Part shown: positions 45,856-54,567 of the stretch, in pieces | How positions within the stretch are numbered: the stretch's first letter is position 1 | Layout: every line of letters begins with the position of its first letter | From: Streptomyces ferrugineus | GTDB lineage: Bacteria > Actinomycetota > Actinomycetes > Streptomycetales > Streptomycetaceae | Direction: 5' to 3' | DNA length: 64,000 nucleotides | NCBI RefSeq assembly: GCF_015160855.1 | Contig: NZ_CP063373.1 | Span: 4,712,001 to 4,776,000 of the forward strand | Position numbers and translations under genes: made by a program | Notes under the pieces: model-generated | Databases searched by the model: none | Told to the model about the DNA's origin: nothing | Seen by the model: the letters and a program-made list of their open reading frames with translations, nothing else

Positions 45856-46049
45856 ACCTTCCCCTCTCCGAAGCCGTCGACGCAAGGATCAGGCGAGCAG
45901 GATTCTGGCCACGGTACCCCTGGTCCAGAGTCACGCGGCTGGGCCTCACACGCCCATCTGACGCATCCATGGAAAAGGGTTTGAGCGAGCCGGCGCCGCG
46001 TTGCTACGGTCCTGATGGACCGTGAAGTCGTCGTATGGAGGTGAGACCC

Positions 46050-46103
46050 GTGAACGCTGTTACCCGTGGGTGCTCCCTCAACCCGTCACGGTCCGGCGGC
46101 TGA
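46050..46103 (+). CDS. Possible 17-residue leader peptide
   Basis: GGAGGTGAG at 46037-46045 precedes a GTG start of a 17-codon frame (MNAVTRGCSLNPSRSGG) ending in TGA, 56 bases before the acetyltransferase gene. The strong ribosome-binding site is the only support. It could be a leader peptide or the start of a lost gene. Confidence 0.3.
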   Translation: MNAVTRGCSLNPSRSGG

Positions 46104-46159
46104 CGTTCGGGGTCGCCAGGAGCGCCTGAGATCGAGGCACTCCTGGAAGGGAGACTCCG

Positions 46160-46951
46160 ATGAACACGAAGCCTTTCACATCCGGCCTGGGCCAGAACGC
46201 GGTGATGGTCACACGCGTCGCGGACAGGCAATGGCAAGCACTGGATGACGACTTGGTCGTCGGCCGCGGGCATGCGGAGCAGCGGCCCGACGGACGCCTG
46301 TTCGTCAGCATCGACGCCTGGCACGACGCGGCCTTCGACCGGCTCGCCGAGGCGATGCCGGCGGAACTGCCGGCGCCGCTGTACACGGTGGTCGACGAAG
46401 CCGACGTCGAGCTGACGGCCTGCTGGAGGCGGGCCGGTTTCACGGTCCGACGCCGTGAATGGGAGTGCGTCGTGCCGACCGACCCGCGGGTCACAGGGCT
46501 CGGCGAAGTCCTGCCGCCTTCGGGCGTGACGATCGTCCCCGCCGGTCAGGCGGACGAGGGCCTGCTGCGGGCGGTGGACCGCGCGATCCGTGACGAAGTC
46601 GAGGCGACCGTCGGGTGGCGGTCGATGCCCGCGGAGGTGATTCCCTTCCCCGAGGGCGACACCATCGTCGACCCGTCGCAGTACGCGGTGGCGGCGGCGC
46701 CGGACCGCTACCTGGGGCTGATCCGGGTGGTGACGGTGAACCGGCCGCGCATCGGGCTGGTCGCGGTCCGGGTCGGCGAACAGCGCCGCGGCATCGCGCG
46801 GGCGCTGCTGGCCCACGCGCTGGGGACGCTGTACCGCTCCGGGTTCGCCGAGGCCTGGGCCGAAGTCCAAGAGTCCAATCGAGCGGCCTCGGCGCTGTTC
46901 GATGGCATCGGCGCCCGGCCGATGAGCAGCAACCTGGAGCTGGTGCGATGA
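46160..46951 (+). CDS. GNAT family acetyltransferase coupled to a second IF-1
   Basis: The 263-residue protein has a degenerate N-terminal half (about residues 1-125) and a GNAT domain with [34 protein letters not shown] (motif A) and [27 protein letters not shown] lies upstream of ATG 46160. Its stop overlaps the start of the IF-1 gene (ATGA at 46948-46951), so the two proteins are made together. The acceptor may be a protein or drug; the coupling suggests a link to translation. Confidence 0.85.
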   Translation: MNTKPFTSGLGQNAVMVTRVADRQWQALDDDLVVGRGHAEQRPDGRLFVSIDAWHDAAFDRLAEAMPAELPAPLYTVVDEADVELTACWRRAGFTVRRREWECVVPTDPRVTGLGEVLPPSGVTIVPAGQADEGLLRAVDRAIRDEVEATVGWRSMPAEVIPFPEGDTIVDPSQYAVAAAPDRYLGLIRVVTVNRPRIGLVAVRVGEQRRGIARALLAHALGTLYRSGFAEAWAEVQESNRAASALFDGIGARPMSSNLELVR

Positions 46952-47172
46952 CGAAGCACAAGAACGTCATCGAAGTCGAGGGCAAGGTCGTCGAGTGCCT
47001 GCGCAGCGCCATGTTCACCGTGGAGCTCGAGAACGGCCACCAGGTGCTCGCGCACGTCAGCGGGAAGATCCGCAAGAACTACATCAAGATCTTGCTGGAT
47101 GACCGGGTGCTGGTGGAGCTCCCGCCGTACGACTTGACGCGCGGCCGGATCGTGTTCCGGTACCGGACCTGA
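46948..47172 (+). CDS. infA: Translation initiation factor IF-1, accessory copy
   Basis: This 74-residue S1/OB-fold protein has all IF-1 features: [40 protein letters not shown] and [13 protein letters not shown] at the end. It differs from the usual Streptomyces IF-1 in its first ten residues (MTKHKNV against MAKKQGA) and in several core positions. It is not next to rpmJ/rpsM as the housekeeping gene would be, so it is probably a second copy. Fully coupled to the GNAT gene upstream. Confidence 0.92.
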   Translation: MTKHKNVIEVEGKVVECLRSAMFTVELENGHQVLAHVSGKIRKNYIKILLDDRVLVELPPYDLTRGRIVFRYRT

Positions 47173-47365
47173 CGGCGGCCGGCACCAGCAGGTCCGGCCC
47201 GAGCCGAACCCCGCCCCAGGGAACGTGTCGGCGCGCTGGAAGGTCTCGCTGACGACGCCCTACCGGACCGGACGCGGGCAGACTTCCACGGGCAGGGACC
47301 GCACACCGGCCCCTGCCCGTTCGGCTTCGGCGCCGGTTCTCAGCCGTGGGCGGGCCGCGGGTGTG

Positions 47366-47580
47366 GAACCCGTCCAGGACGACCTGGACGGCGCGTTCCC
47401 GTTGGGCGCGTGCGAACAGCGGCTCGGCGATCGCGTAGAGCGCGTCCCGGCACGGCTGGTACGCCGTCGACTCAGGGGTGAGGACCGTGGTGAGCACGTG
47501 CTTGGTGCCCAGGTGGGTGACGAACTGCCGCATCCAGGCGACCAGCGCATCCCAGGCATCGGGCTCGTCGACATATCGGC
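47366..47580 (-). pseudogene. C-terminal fragment of a TetR-family regulator
   Basis: The minus strand encodes DAWDALVAWMRQFVTHLGTK, HVLTTVLTPESTAYQPCRDA and LYAIAEPLFARAQRERAVQ, the ligand-binding domain typical of TetR proteins with an SbtR-like C-terminus. The helix-turn-helix part and the proper 3' end are missing. It lies back to back with an aldo/keto reductase remnant, as a regulator and target often do. Confidence 0.72.
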
Positions 47581-47582
47581 CC

Positions 47583-47802
47583 GTCCAACGTGACGCTCGA
47601 CCAACTGTGCGCCGCCCAGACCATGGCACAGATCGCCGCGGTCACCGCCCACTACAACATCAGCGCCCGCACCGGCGCCGAGCTGCTGCGGGCCACCGAA
47701 GAGAGCGGGTCGACCCGATCGCCCGTCGGCACGGCGCCACCCCGTGGCAGATCGCCCTGGCCTGGCACCGTGGTCGGCGGCACGGAGGAGCGGGTGTTCA
47801 CC
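47583..47802 (+). pseudogene. Remnant of an aldo/keto reductase
   Basis: SNVTLDQLCAAQTMAQIAAV and TAHYNISARTGAELLRATEE come from the barrel of an aldo/keto reductase. After a frame change the sequence continues with DPIARRHGATPWQIALAWH. The N-terminal half with the catalytic Tyr/Lys and the C-terminal cofactor loop are missing. No other gene is visible from 47803 to 47926. Confidence 0.75.
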
Positions 47803-47926
47803 ATGCTGCCCGGCCGGGCGGACGCCGACACGGCGGGAAGGTGGGGCTGCTCCCCTCGGGGGAGCAGCCGTTCGCCTACGTCGCTGTCATCACCTGCCCA
47901 TGACTCATCGAATGTCCTGGTGGTGG

Positions 47927-49063
47927 TTACGCCGGGTCGATGCGAGAGACGCTGCCGCCCAGGTCGAGGACGTACAGCTCGCCATTGCCTCCCTGCGCGA
48001 ACGAGACCACCTGGCCGCCGTCGACTCCGAGGTCGCTCACGCCGGTCACCTCACCGTTCTCCATCTGCAGAGCGCGGACGGTGCCGTCGCAGTAGTCGCT
48101 GAACACGTACTGGCCCTTGAGGTCCGGGATCGCCTCGCCTCGGTAGACGTATCCGCCGGTCACCGAGCAGCCCTGGCCGTTACGGTCGTACTCGTGGACC
48201 GGCGGTACGTGGTTCGCGGGCTCCGTGCCGCCCCGGAAGGGATGGTTGCCCTCCATCTGGGACCAGCCGTAGTTCTCGCCGCCCTTGCTGCTCGCCGGGG
48301 CCCAGTCGATCTCCTCCCAGGCGCTCTGGCCCACGTCCCCGATCAGCAGGTCGCCCGTGCCCGTGTCGAAGGAGAACCGCCACGGGTTGCGCAGCCCGTA
48401 CGCCCAGATCTCGTCCTTCGCGTTCGGGTCGTCCACGAACGGGTTGCCCGGCGGGATCGCGTACGGCTTGCCGCCGCTCGGGTCGATGCGCAGCAGCTTG
48501 CCGAGCAGTGTGTCGAGGTTCTGCCCGTTGCCGTGCGGGTCGCCGCCCGAGCCGCCGTCGCCGAGCGCGATGTAGAGGTAGCCGTCGGGGCCGAACGCGA
48601 TGTCGCCGCCGTTGTGGTTCGCGTAGGGCTGTGGCTGGGTGAGGACGGTGCGCCGGGTTTCCGGCTGGATCTTGCCGTCCCGCACGGCGAACTCGTCCAC
48701 GGTGCTGGCGCCTTGGAGGTTCGTGAACGAGATGTAGAAGTGCGCGAACTCCTTGTCGAACGCGACGCCCAGCAGGCCGCGTTCGCCGTTGGTGGTGGTC
48801 TCGCCGGATATGTCGAGGACGGGCTCGCTGAGCCCCTGGTCGTCCAAGGTCCTTACCGTGCCCGCGCGTTCGGCGATCCAGACCGTGCCGCCGGGACCGG
48901 CGGTTCCGGCGGATGGATTCTTGGCCGTGGCCACCTTCTCGAGTACGACCTTCGCCGCCTGACGTGGGGCACCGGGCTCGTCGGCGGACGCCGTGGTCAA
49001 GGCGAGGGAAGCGACGAGGCAGAGGGTGCCGATGATCGCCGAGCTTCTGGTGCGAACTTTCAC
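47927..49063 (-). CDS. Secreted PQQ-dependent sugar dehydrogenase family protein
   Basis: The GTG at 49063 follows AGGAGG by six bases. The 378 residues start with a Sec signal peptide (RTRSSAIIGTLCLVASLAL, cleavage near ASA-DE). A six-bladed beta-propeller of the soluble glucose dehydrogenase/HHIP-like family follows: GERGLLGVAFDKEFAHFYIS, YANHNGGDIAFGPDGYLYIA, GDGGSGGDP, GLRNPWRFSFDTGTGDLLIG and GYVYRGEAIPDLKGQYVFSD. It probably oxidises sugars outside the cell. Whether PQQ is bound cannot be shown from sequence. Confidence 0.87.
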   Translation of the reverse strand: MKVRTRSSAIIGTLCLVASLALTTASADEPGAPRQAAKVVLEKVATAKNPSAGTAGPGGTVWIAERAGTVRTLDDQGLSEPVLDISGETTTNGERGLLGVAFDKEFAHFYISFTNLQGASTVDEFAVRDGKIQPETRRTVLTQPQPYANHNGGDIAFGPDGYLYIALGDGGSGGDPHGNGQNLDTLLGKLLRIDPSGGKPYAIPPGNPFVDDPNAKDEIWAYGLRNPWRFSFDTGTGDLLIGDVGQSAWEEIDWAPASSKGGENYGWSQMEGNHPFRGGTEPANHVPPVHEYDRNGQGCSVTGGYVYRGEAIPDLKGQYVFSDYCDGTVRALQMENGEVTGVSDLGVDGGQVVSFAQGGNGELYVLDLGGSVSRIDPA

Positions 49064-49251
49064 CGTGATCCTCCTAGAGGCGGCGAACGGGGGAGGGCAC
49101 CCGGCTGCCAGGAGCAGAGTGAGGCGGGTGTCGTCCACGCCGGCACGCAACCCGGGGTGGGGGGTGGGGGGATGGTGCGTTGCTGGCCACGGGTGAGGGT
49201 ACCGGGACAGGAGTTGTTGAAATAGACCACACTCCGCCGGTCTCTCTCCGC

Positions 49252-49280
49252 CACGCCCGTCCGTGCGCCTGACGGGCGTG
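49252..49280 (-). terminator. Hairpin after the LLM oxidoreductase gene
   Basis: A 10-base-pair perfect stem (CACGCCCGTC at 49252-49261 with GACGGGCGTG at 49271-49280) closes a 9-base loop. It lies 25 bases past the stop of the oxidoreductase in the direction of transcription and before the dehydrogenase gene. No T-tract is present. Confidence 0.6.
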
Positions 49281-49304
49281 CCGTGAGCCCGCCGGCCGGT
49301 GGGG

Positions 49305-50363
49305 TCAGTGGAAGGCGGGCATGATCTTGTCGTGGATGAGGCGGAGTTGTGTGTTCACGTCGGCTGCGTCTTCCAGGTCGCGGCCGGTGAAGGCTTTGAC
49401 GAGGGTGCGGTCGGTGAGGGCGCAGATCATGTGGTTGACGCCGGTCGGGGCGATCTCCCGCTGGATCTTCTCGAGGCATTCTTCGGGGGTGCCGGAGATG
49501 GAGAGGCGTTCGGCGAGTTCCGGGCTGGTCAGCTCGATGCCGCGGGGGAGGTCGCCGGCGGCGATCGCGTCGATGACCGGCTTGAGTTCGGCGGGGTCTA
49601 CGTTGTTGCGGCGTAGTTGTTCCTCCGGCATGGAGGAGGCGTAGATGCCGACCATGCTGCGGGCCGCGTCTTTGGCCGCGGCGGAGTCGGGGCCGGTGGC
49701 GAAGACGACCCAGGCGCCGATGTCGAGTGTCCGCCAGTCTTTGCCGGCCCGTTCGGCGCCGGCCTGTATGTGCCGCACGGCGTAGTCGTAGGCCTCGCGG
49801 GTGTAACTCAGGGCGTGGTGGCAGCCGTCCGACAACTCGCCCGCCGCCTGGAACGATTTGGGGCCCCGCATCGCCCCGAGTTTGAGCGGGAGGCGGTCCT
49901 GGACGGGCCGGGCGAAGGTGAACAGGCCCTCGTATGTGTAGAACTCGCCGTCGTACGTGATGGCGCCTTCGTCCAGTAACGTCCGTACGACGTGGAGTGC
50001 CTCCTTGACCCGGGACAGGGGGCGGGTGCGGGCCCAGTCGATGCCGTACTGGGCCAGGAGGCCGAAGTTCCCGCTGGAGAGCACGCCTTCGGCCCGTCCG
50101 CCGGAGAGTTCGTCGAGGGTGGCCAGGGCCTGGGCGATCAGAGTGGGTTCGCGGAGTGTGACCGGGGAGACGCTCGGGCCGAGGCGGATCTGTCGGGTCT
50201 GGCCGGCTGCCGCGGCGAAGAGCAGCCACAGGTCCTTGTGCCAGGTCTCGTCGGCGGCGTAGCAGGCGTGGAAGCCGAGTTCGTCGGCGAGCCTGATCGA
50301 GGCCAGGGACTCGTGGAGGGGGTAGTCGGGGAGCATGGCGTAGCTGAACTTCACCGGGGTCAC
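49305..50363 (-). CDS. LLM class F420-dependent oxidoreductase
   Basis: The 352-residue TIM-barrel protein matches the luciferase-like family: KFSYAMLPDYPLHESLASIR, RQIRLGPSVSPVTLREPTLI and LDELSGGRAEGVLSSGNFG. Near the C-terminus it has the SISGTPEECLEKIQ block typical of F420-using members. The start is GTG 50363, with GTG 50354 as an alternative. It reduces or oxidises a small organic substrate with coenzyme F420 or FMN. It is divergent from the EamA exporter. Confidence 0.88.
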   Translation of the reverse strand: MTPVKFSYAMLPDYPLHESLASIRLADELGFHACYAADETWHKDLWLLFAAAAGQTRQIRLGPSVSPVTLREPTLIAQALATLDELSGGRAEGVLSSGNFGLLAQYGIDWARTRPLSRVKEALHVVRTLLDEGAITYDGEFYTYEGLFTFARPVQDRLPLKLGAMRGPKSFQAAGELSDGCHHALSYTREAYDYAVRHIQAGAERAGKDWRTLDIGAWVVFATGPDSAAAKDAARSMVGIYASSMPEEQLRRNNVDPAELKPVIDAIAAGDLPRGIELTSPELAERLSISGTPEECLEKIQREIAPTGVNHMICALTDRTLVKAFTGRDLEDAADVNTQLRLIHDKIMPAFH

Positions 50364-50506
50364 CTTCCGTGGCGGGGCTGGGCCGTTCTGCGGATCGGTC
50401 GTGCTCCTCGCATCCGAGGGTGGGTAAGCGTCCCGCGCCTGTCCAGTGCGTGGCTCTAGGGGCGTCGGCCGTTTCCCGCGCGGTCGTGGTGGTTAGTTTC
50501 GGAGGC

Positions 50507-51475
50507 ATGACGGATGCCGAGACCTCCAGGGCGTCGCGGGCGGACGGGGCGACGATCCCTTCACGTGGTCGTCTTGCGGTGGGGGATGCCGTGCTGCTCG
50601 CGGTGGCGGTGCTGGGTGTTTCGGCCACGGGGCCGCTTGCCGCGGCCGCGCAGGCCCCGGCGTTGGCCATCGCGTTCTGGCGGAACGCCGCGGCGAGCGT
50701 GGTCCTGGTGGGCGGTCTGGCGTTTCGGGGCGGGCGGCGGCGTGCGGGGAGCGGGAGCGCGGCCCGGCTGTCGTTGCTGTCCGGGGTGTTTCTCGCCGGG
50801 CATTTCGCGGCCTGGATTCCGAGTCTCACGATGACGTCGGTGGCCGCTTCGACGGCTCTGGTGTGTGCCGCGCCTTTGTGGTCGGGGCTGATCGCACGTG
50901 TGCGTGGGGTGCGGCTGGGCGGGCGGGTGTGGGCGGGGATGGCGCTGGCGCTGGGCGGTGTGCTGCTGATCGGCGGGGCCGATTTCCGCACCTCGTACAC
51001 CGCTTTGGCCGGGGATCTGCTCGCTCTGGTGGGGGCGTTGTGCATGGCCGCCTATCTCGCGGTCGGGGAGCGCGCGCGGCGGGTGGTGGACACGGCGCGT
51101 TATGCCGGGACCAGTTACGCCGCCGCGGCGGTGCTCCTGCTGCTGGCGTGTCTGCTCTCGGGCAGCGCGCTGTTCGGCTATGCGGCTCGTACCTGGGTGC
51201 TGCTGGCCGCGCTCACGGTGTGCGGGCAGCTCGTCGGTCATACGCTGTTCAACAGGTCCCTGAGGCGTCTGAGCGGGCACACGGTTGCCACGATCACCCT
51301 GCTGGAGGTGCCCGGTGCGGCGCTGATTGCCGCCGTCTGGCTCGGACAGGCCCCGTCGCCGGCCGTCGCTGCCGGGGTCGTGGTGGTGATGCTGGGTGTG
51401 TTCGTGGCGATCCGCGGTCAGCGTCTGCGGGGCGGCGGGCGGCCACCTTTCAGCCCTTCACCGCCCCCGAAGTGA
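50507..51475 (+). CDS. EamA/DMT family exporter
   Basis: ATG 50507 follows CGGAGGC. The 322 residues form ten helices in two EamA repeats: AVAVLGVSATGPLAAAAQAP, ALAIAFWRNAAASVVLVGGL, MTSVAASTALVCAAPLWSGL and the second repeat with LTVCGQLVGHTLFNRSLRRL. It exports small metabolites. Its last 26 bases overlap the end of the ABC permease gene on the other strand, a tail-to-tail overlap. Confidence 0.87.
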   Translation: MTDAETSRASRADGATIPSRGRLAVGDAVLLAVAVLGVSATGPLAAAAQAPALAIAFWRNAAASVVLVGGLAFRGGRRRAGSGSAARLSLLSGVFLAGHFAAWIPSLTMTSVAASTALVCAAPLWSGLIARVRGVRLGGRVWAGMALALGGVLLIGGADFRTSYTALAGDLLALVGALCMAAYLAVGERARRVVDTARYAGTSYAAAAVLLLLACLLSGSALFGYAARTWVLLAALTVCGQLVGHTLFNRSLRRLSGHTVATITLLEVPGAALIAAVWLGQAPSPAVAAGVVVVMLGVFVAIRGQRLRGGGRPPFSPSPPPK

Positions 51476-52286
51476 GACCTTGAACGATGTGGCGGCTGGC
51501 GAAGGCGAACAGGAACATCGTGGGCAGGATGGTGAGGACGGCCGCCGCGGACATCGAGCCCCAGTCGATGTTGAAGCTGGAGATGAAGCCGTTCAGGGCT
51601 GTGGGGACGGTCTTGTTGCTGTCGCTGTTCATGAGCGTCACTGACAGGAAGAGCTCGTTCCAGCAGTTGACGAAGTTGAAGATGAACGCGGCGATGATGC
51701 CCGGGCGCATCACCGGCAGCAGAACCCGGAACAGTGCTGCGAACCGTGACAGTCCGTCGATCATGGCGGCCTCCTCCAGGGCGTCCGGGATGTTCTCGAA
51801 GAAGCCGCGCAGCATCACCGTGCAGAACGGGATGCACACCGCGACGTAGACGAGGATCAGGCCGAGGCGGTTGTCGACCAGCCGCAGGTCGGTCATCAGC
51901 AGATACAGCGGGCCCAGCGCGATGAACGACGGAATCATCTGGGTGACCAGCGCGGCCATCAGCAGAGCGGACTTGGTGCGGAACTCGAAGCGGGCCAGCA
52001 CGTACGCCGAGAGCATCGAGATCGCCGTGGCCGTCGCGCCGGCCACGGTGGAGACGATGAGGCTGTTGGTGAGATAGGTCCCGAAGTCGGCCGTGCCGAA
52101 CAGGCCGCTGTAGTTCTCCAGGGAGAACCGCTCGGGCCAGTAGGCGAGCGGGAAGCGGAAGATGTCGCCGGGTGCCTTGAGCGAGGTGACGGTGATCCAG
52201 TAGAGGGGGAAGACGGTGAAGAGCAGCCACACGCCGAGGAAGGTGAACTTCACGGCCCGGCCGGCCGTGGACTCCTTGCCGATCAC
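51450..52286 (-). CDS. Carbohydrate ABC transporter permease, MalG type
   Basis: The 278-residue protein has six helices and the EAA loop EEAAMIDGLSRFAALFRVLL that contacts the ATPase. The start is GTG 52286, which overlaps the stop of the MalF-type gene by 4 bases. It is the last gene of the operon aminotransferase, binding protein, MalF, MalG. No ATPase gene is present; in streptomycetes such transporters share the MsiK ATPase encoded elsewhere. Confidence 0.9.
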   Translation of the reverse strand: MIGKESTAGRAVKFTFLGVWLLFTVFPLYWITVTSLKAPGDIFRFPLAYWPERFSLENYSGLFGTADFGTYLTNSLIVSTVAGATATAISMLSAYVLARFEFRTKSALLMAALVTQMIPSFIALGPLYLLMTDLRLVDNRLGLILVYVAVCIPFCTVMLRGFFENIPDALEEAAMIDGLSRFAALFRVLLPVMRPGIIAAFIFNFVNCWNELFLSVTLMNSDSNKTVPTALNGFISSFNIDWGSMSAAAVLTILPTMFLFAFASRHIVQGLTSGAVKG

Positions 52287-53263
52287 GACCTCACCCCCTT
52301 CTTCTCGCGCGTGGCCATGAGGAAGAACACCGCGAACACCAGCAGCGCGGCCACCACGAGGAGGCCGAGTGCGGAGGCTCTGCCGTAGTCGCCCTGCTGA
52401 GTGATCTTGATCATCCAGGTGGTCACGATGTGCGTCTCGTTGTTCGGCCCGCCGCCGGTCATGCCGAAGATCAGGTCGGGGAAGTTGAAGATCCAGATCA
52501 CCCGCAGCAGCACGGTCAGCGCCAGCGTGGTCCGGATGTACGGGATGGTGATCTGGAACAGCGTGCGTGCCTTGCCCGCGCCGTCCAGCGCCGCGGCCTC
52601 GTAGAGCTCGTCGGGGATCGACTGGAGCGCGGCCAGGATCATGATCGCGAAGAAGGTGACGCCGTACCAGATGTTGGCGATGAGCACGGCCACCATCGCC
52701 GTCTTCGGATCCGCCAGCCAGGCGATCGGCTCGTCGATCAGACCGGCCTTCTGGAGCAGGTCGTTGACGACACCGAACTCGCTGTTGAACAGCCAGCGGA
52801 ACAGGATGCCGATGAGGAACCCGGAGATCGCCCAGGGAAAGAAGATCAGCGCCTGGTACAGGCCGCGGAAGCGGAAGCGGCGGCGCAGCCACAGCGCGAG
52901 CGCGAAGCCGATGACCAACTGCGGCACGATCGAACCGAAGACCCAGATCGCACTGTTGCCGAGTACGGTGCTCCAGGCCGGGTCGGCGAAGACGTCGCGG
53001 AAGTTCTTCAGCCCGACCCAGGAGGTGTCGGTCAGGTCGGTCAACTTCCAGTTGCGGAAGGCCATCTGGCCGCCCGCGATCACGGGGTAGTAGGTGAAGA
53101 CGGCCACGAAGACCGCGGCCGGTGCCATGAACGCGGCGATCTGCAGACCGCGCCGGGTGGTGAACTCCCGTCGGCGACCCCCGTGGGGGAGACCTCGCTC
53201 GGGGGTGGGGTCCCCCCTGCCCGGCGCCGTCGTCTTCGTCGCCGTCTTGGACGTGACGGACAT
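52283..53263 (-). CDS. Carbohydrate ABC transporter permease, MalF type
   Basis: The ATG is at 53263. The 326 residues start with a Thr/Arg-rich cytoplasmic tail of about 35 residues followed by six helices. The EAA loop is YEAAALDGAGKARTLFQITI, followed by NFPDLIFGMTGGGPNNETHI. It pairs with the MalG-type protein to form the channel. Only 2 bases separate it from the binding protein gene. Confidence 0.9.
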   Translation of the reverse strand: MSVTSKTATKTTAPGRGDPTPERGLPHGGRRREFTTRRGLQIAAFMAPAAVFVAVFTYYPVIAGGQMAFRNWKLTDLTDTSWVGLKNFRDVFADPAWSTVLGNSAIWVFGSIVPQLVIGFALALWLRRRFRFRGLYQALIFFPWAISGFLIGILFRWLFNSEFGVVNDLLQKAGLIDEPIAWLADPKTAMVAVLIANIWYGVTFFAIMILAALQSIPDELYEAAALDGAGKARTLFQITIPYIRTTLALTVLLRVIWIFNFPDLIFGMTGGGPNNETHIVTTWMIKITQQGDYGRASALGLLVVAALLVFAVFFLMATREKKGVRS

Positions 53264-53265
53264 GT

Positions 53266-54567
53266 CTACTGCCCCTGCTGCCACTTCTCGGTCCAGTACG
53301 CGTCCCAGCCCGCGACCAGCTTCTTGGGCGTCGTCCTGCCGAGGATCAGCTTCTGCACGTCGGCGTCGGCCTTCTGCTGCCACTCGGCCCACCAGGTGAC
53401 ACCGCGCGGCTGGGTGACGACCAGGTACTTGTCCGGCTGCTCGGTCATGGTGACGTAGCTCGACCAGGGGCCGGTCTTGTAGAAGGGGTCGCTGGTCGCG
53501 GACTTGAGGATGGGCACCAGGCTGTTCTTCTTGGTGAACGTCGTCGATGCCTCGCCCTGGGACAGGAACTGGACCAGCTTGACGGCCTCGACCTTGTGCT
53601 CGCTGCCCCGGGCGACGCCCCACCCGGCGGTGGCCAGCGGCTGCACGGTCTTGCCGCCGGGCCCGGCCACGAGCGGCGCGGTGTCCCACTGGCCCTTCGA
53701 GAGGGACTTGGACTCCGAGACCGTGGCGATCACTTCGGGGTCCTGGAGCAGGAACGCGGTGGAGCCGTTGGAGAAGGCCTCGACCATCTCCGGGTAACCC
53801 CAGGCGACGGACGACTTGGGCGAGGCCTGCTGGAAGAGCTTGAGGTAGTTCTCCATCGCCTCCTCCGCCTCGGGAGCGGCGAAGATCGTACGGCCGTCCT
53901 TGAGCTTGAAGCCGTTCGCCGGGTCGACCTGGTCGGCGAGGTAGGCCTCGATGGCCGCGGTGGCGTTGCTGTTGGAGTTGGCGCCGCCCCGGAAGGCGTA
54001 GCCGTAACGGCGTTGGGCCGGGTCGTGGATGGCGGAGGCCTGCTGGAGCAGTTCCTGCCAGGTGGCCGGCGGCTTGCTGAAGCCCGCCTTCTTGACGAGG
54101 TCCGTGCGGTAGAAGAGGCTCAGGCCGTAGAAGCCGTACGGGACGAAGTACGTCCTGCCCTTGGCGTCCTGCGAGGCCTTGACGGCGTTCTCCGTCATCG
54201 CCTCCCAGCCCTTCCAGCCGTCGAGGTCCTTCTTCATGTCGTAGAGCCAGCCGTTGTTGGACCAGGGCCCGACGGTGATGTCGCGGACCTCCAGGACGTC
54301 CACCCCGCTGCCGGACTGGAGCATCTGCTGGAGCTTCTGGTCGGCCTGCTCGGTGGGCGGGGAGACCAGGTTGACCTTGACCTTGGGGTTCCGCTGCTCG
54401 AAGTCGGCTATGAGGTCCTTGAGCAGGTCGGTGCGTGTCGGGTTCGTCAGGCTCTCGACCATGTTGAGGGTGACTGTTCCGCTCGCCTCGGGGCTCATGG
54501 TGGAACAGCCGGTCAGAACCATCGCGGCGGCGGTGCCGAGCGCGAGAGCTGCCGTCCTTCTTCTCAT
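53266..54567 (-). CDS. Sugar-type ABC substrate-binding lipoprotein
   Basis: The 433-residue protein has a lipoprotein signal (lipobox VLTGC, Cys21) and a family 1 solute-binding fold: LIADFEQRNPKVKVNLVSPP, DVLEVRDITVGPWSNNGWLY, YFVPYGFYGLSLFYRTDLVK and AFSNGSTAFLLQDPEV. AGAGGTCAG precedes the ATG at 54567, which overlaps the aminotransferase stop. The ligand is unknown; aromatic residues in the cleft fit a sugar, but an amino sugar or amino acid derivative is possible given the aminotransferase. Confidence 0.9.
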   Translation of the reverse strand: MRRRTAALALGTAAAMVLTGCSTMSPEASGTVTLNMVESLTNPTRTDLLKDLIADFEQRNPKVKVNLVSPPTEQADQKLQQMLQSGSGVDVLEVRDITVGPWSNNGWLYDMKKDLDGWKGWEAMTENAVKASQDAKGRTYFVPYGFYGLSLFYRTDLVKKAGFSKPPATWQELLQQASAIHDPAQRRYGYAFRGGANSNSNATAAIEAYLADQVDPANGFKLKDGRTIFAAPEAEEAMENYLKLFQQASPKSSVAWGYPEMVEAFSNGSTAFLLQDPEVIATVSESKSLSKGQWDTAPLVAGPGGKTVQPLATAGWGVARGSEHKVEAVKLVQFLSQGEASTTFTKKNSLVPILKSATSDPFYKTGPWSSYVTMTEQPDKYLVVTQPRGVTWWAEWQQKADADVQKLILGRTTPKKLVAGWDAYWTEKWQQGQ

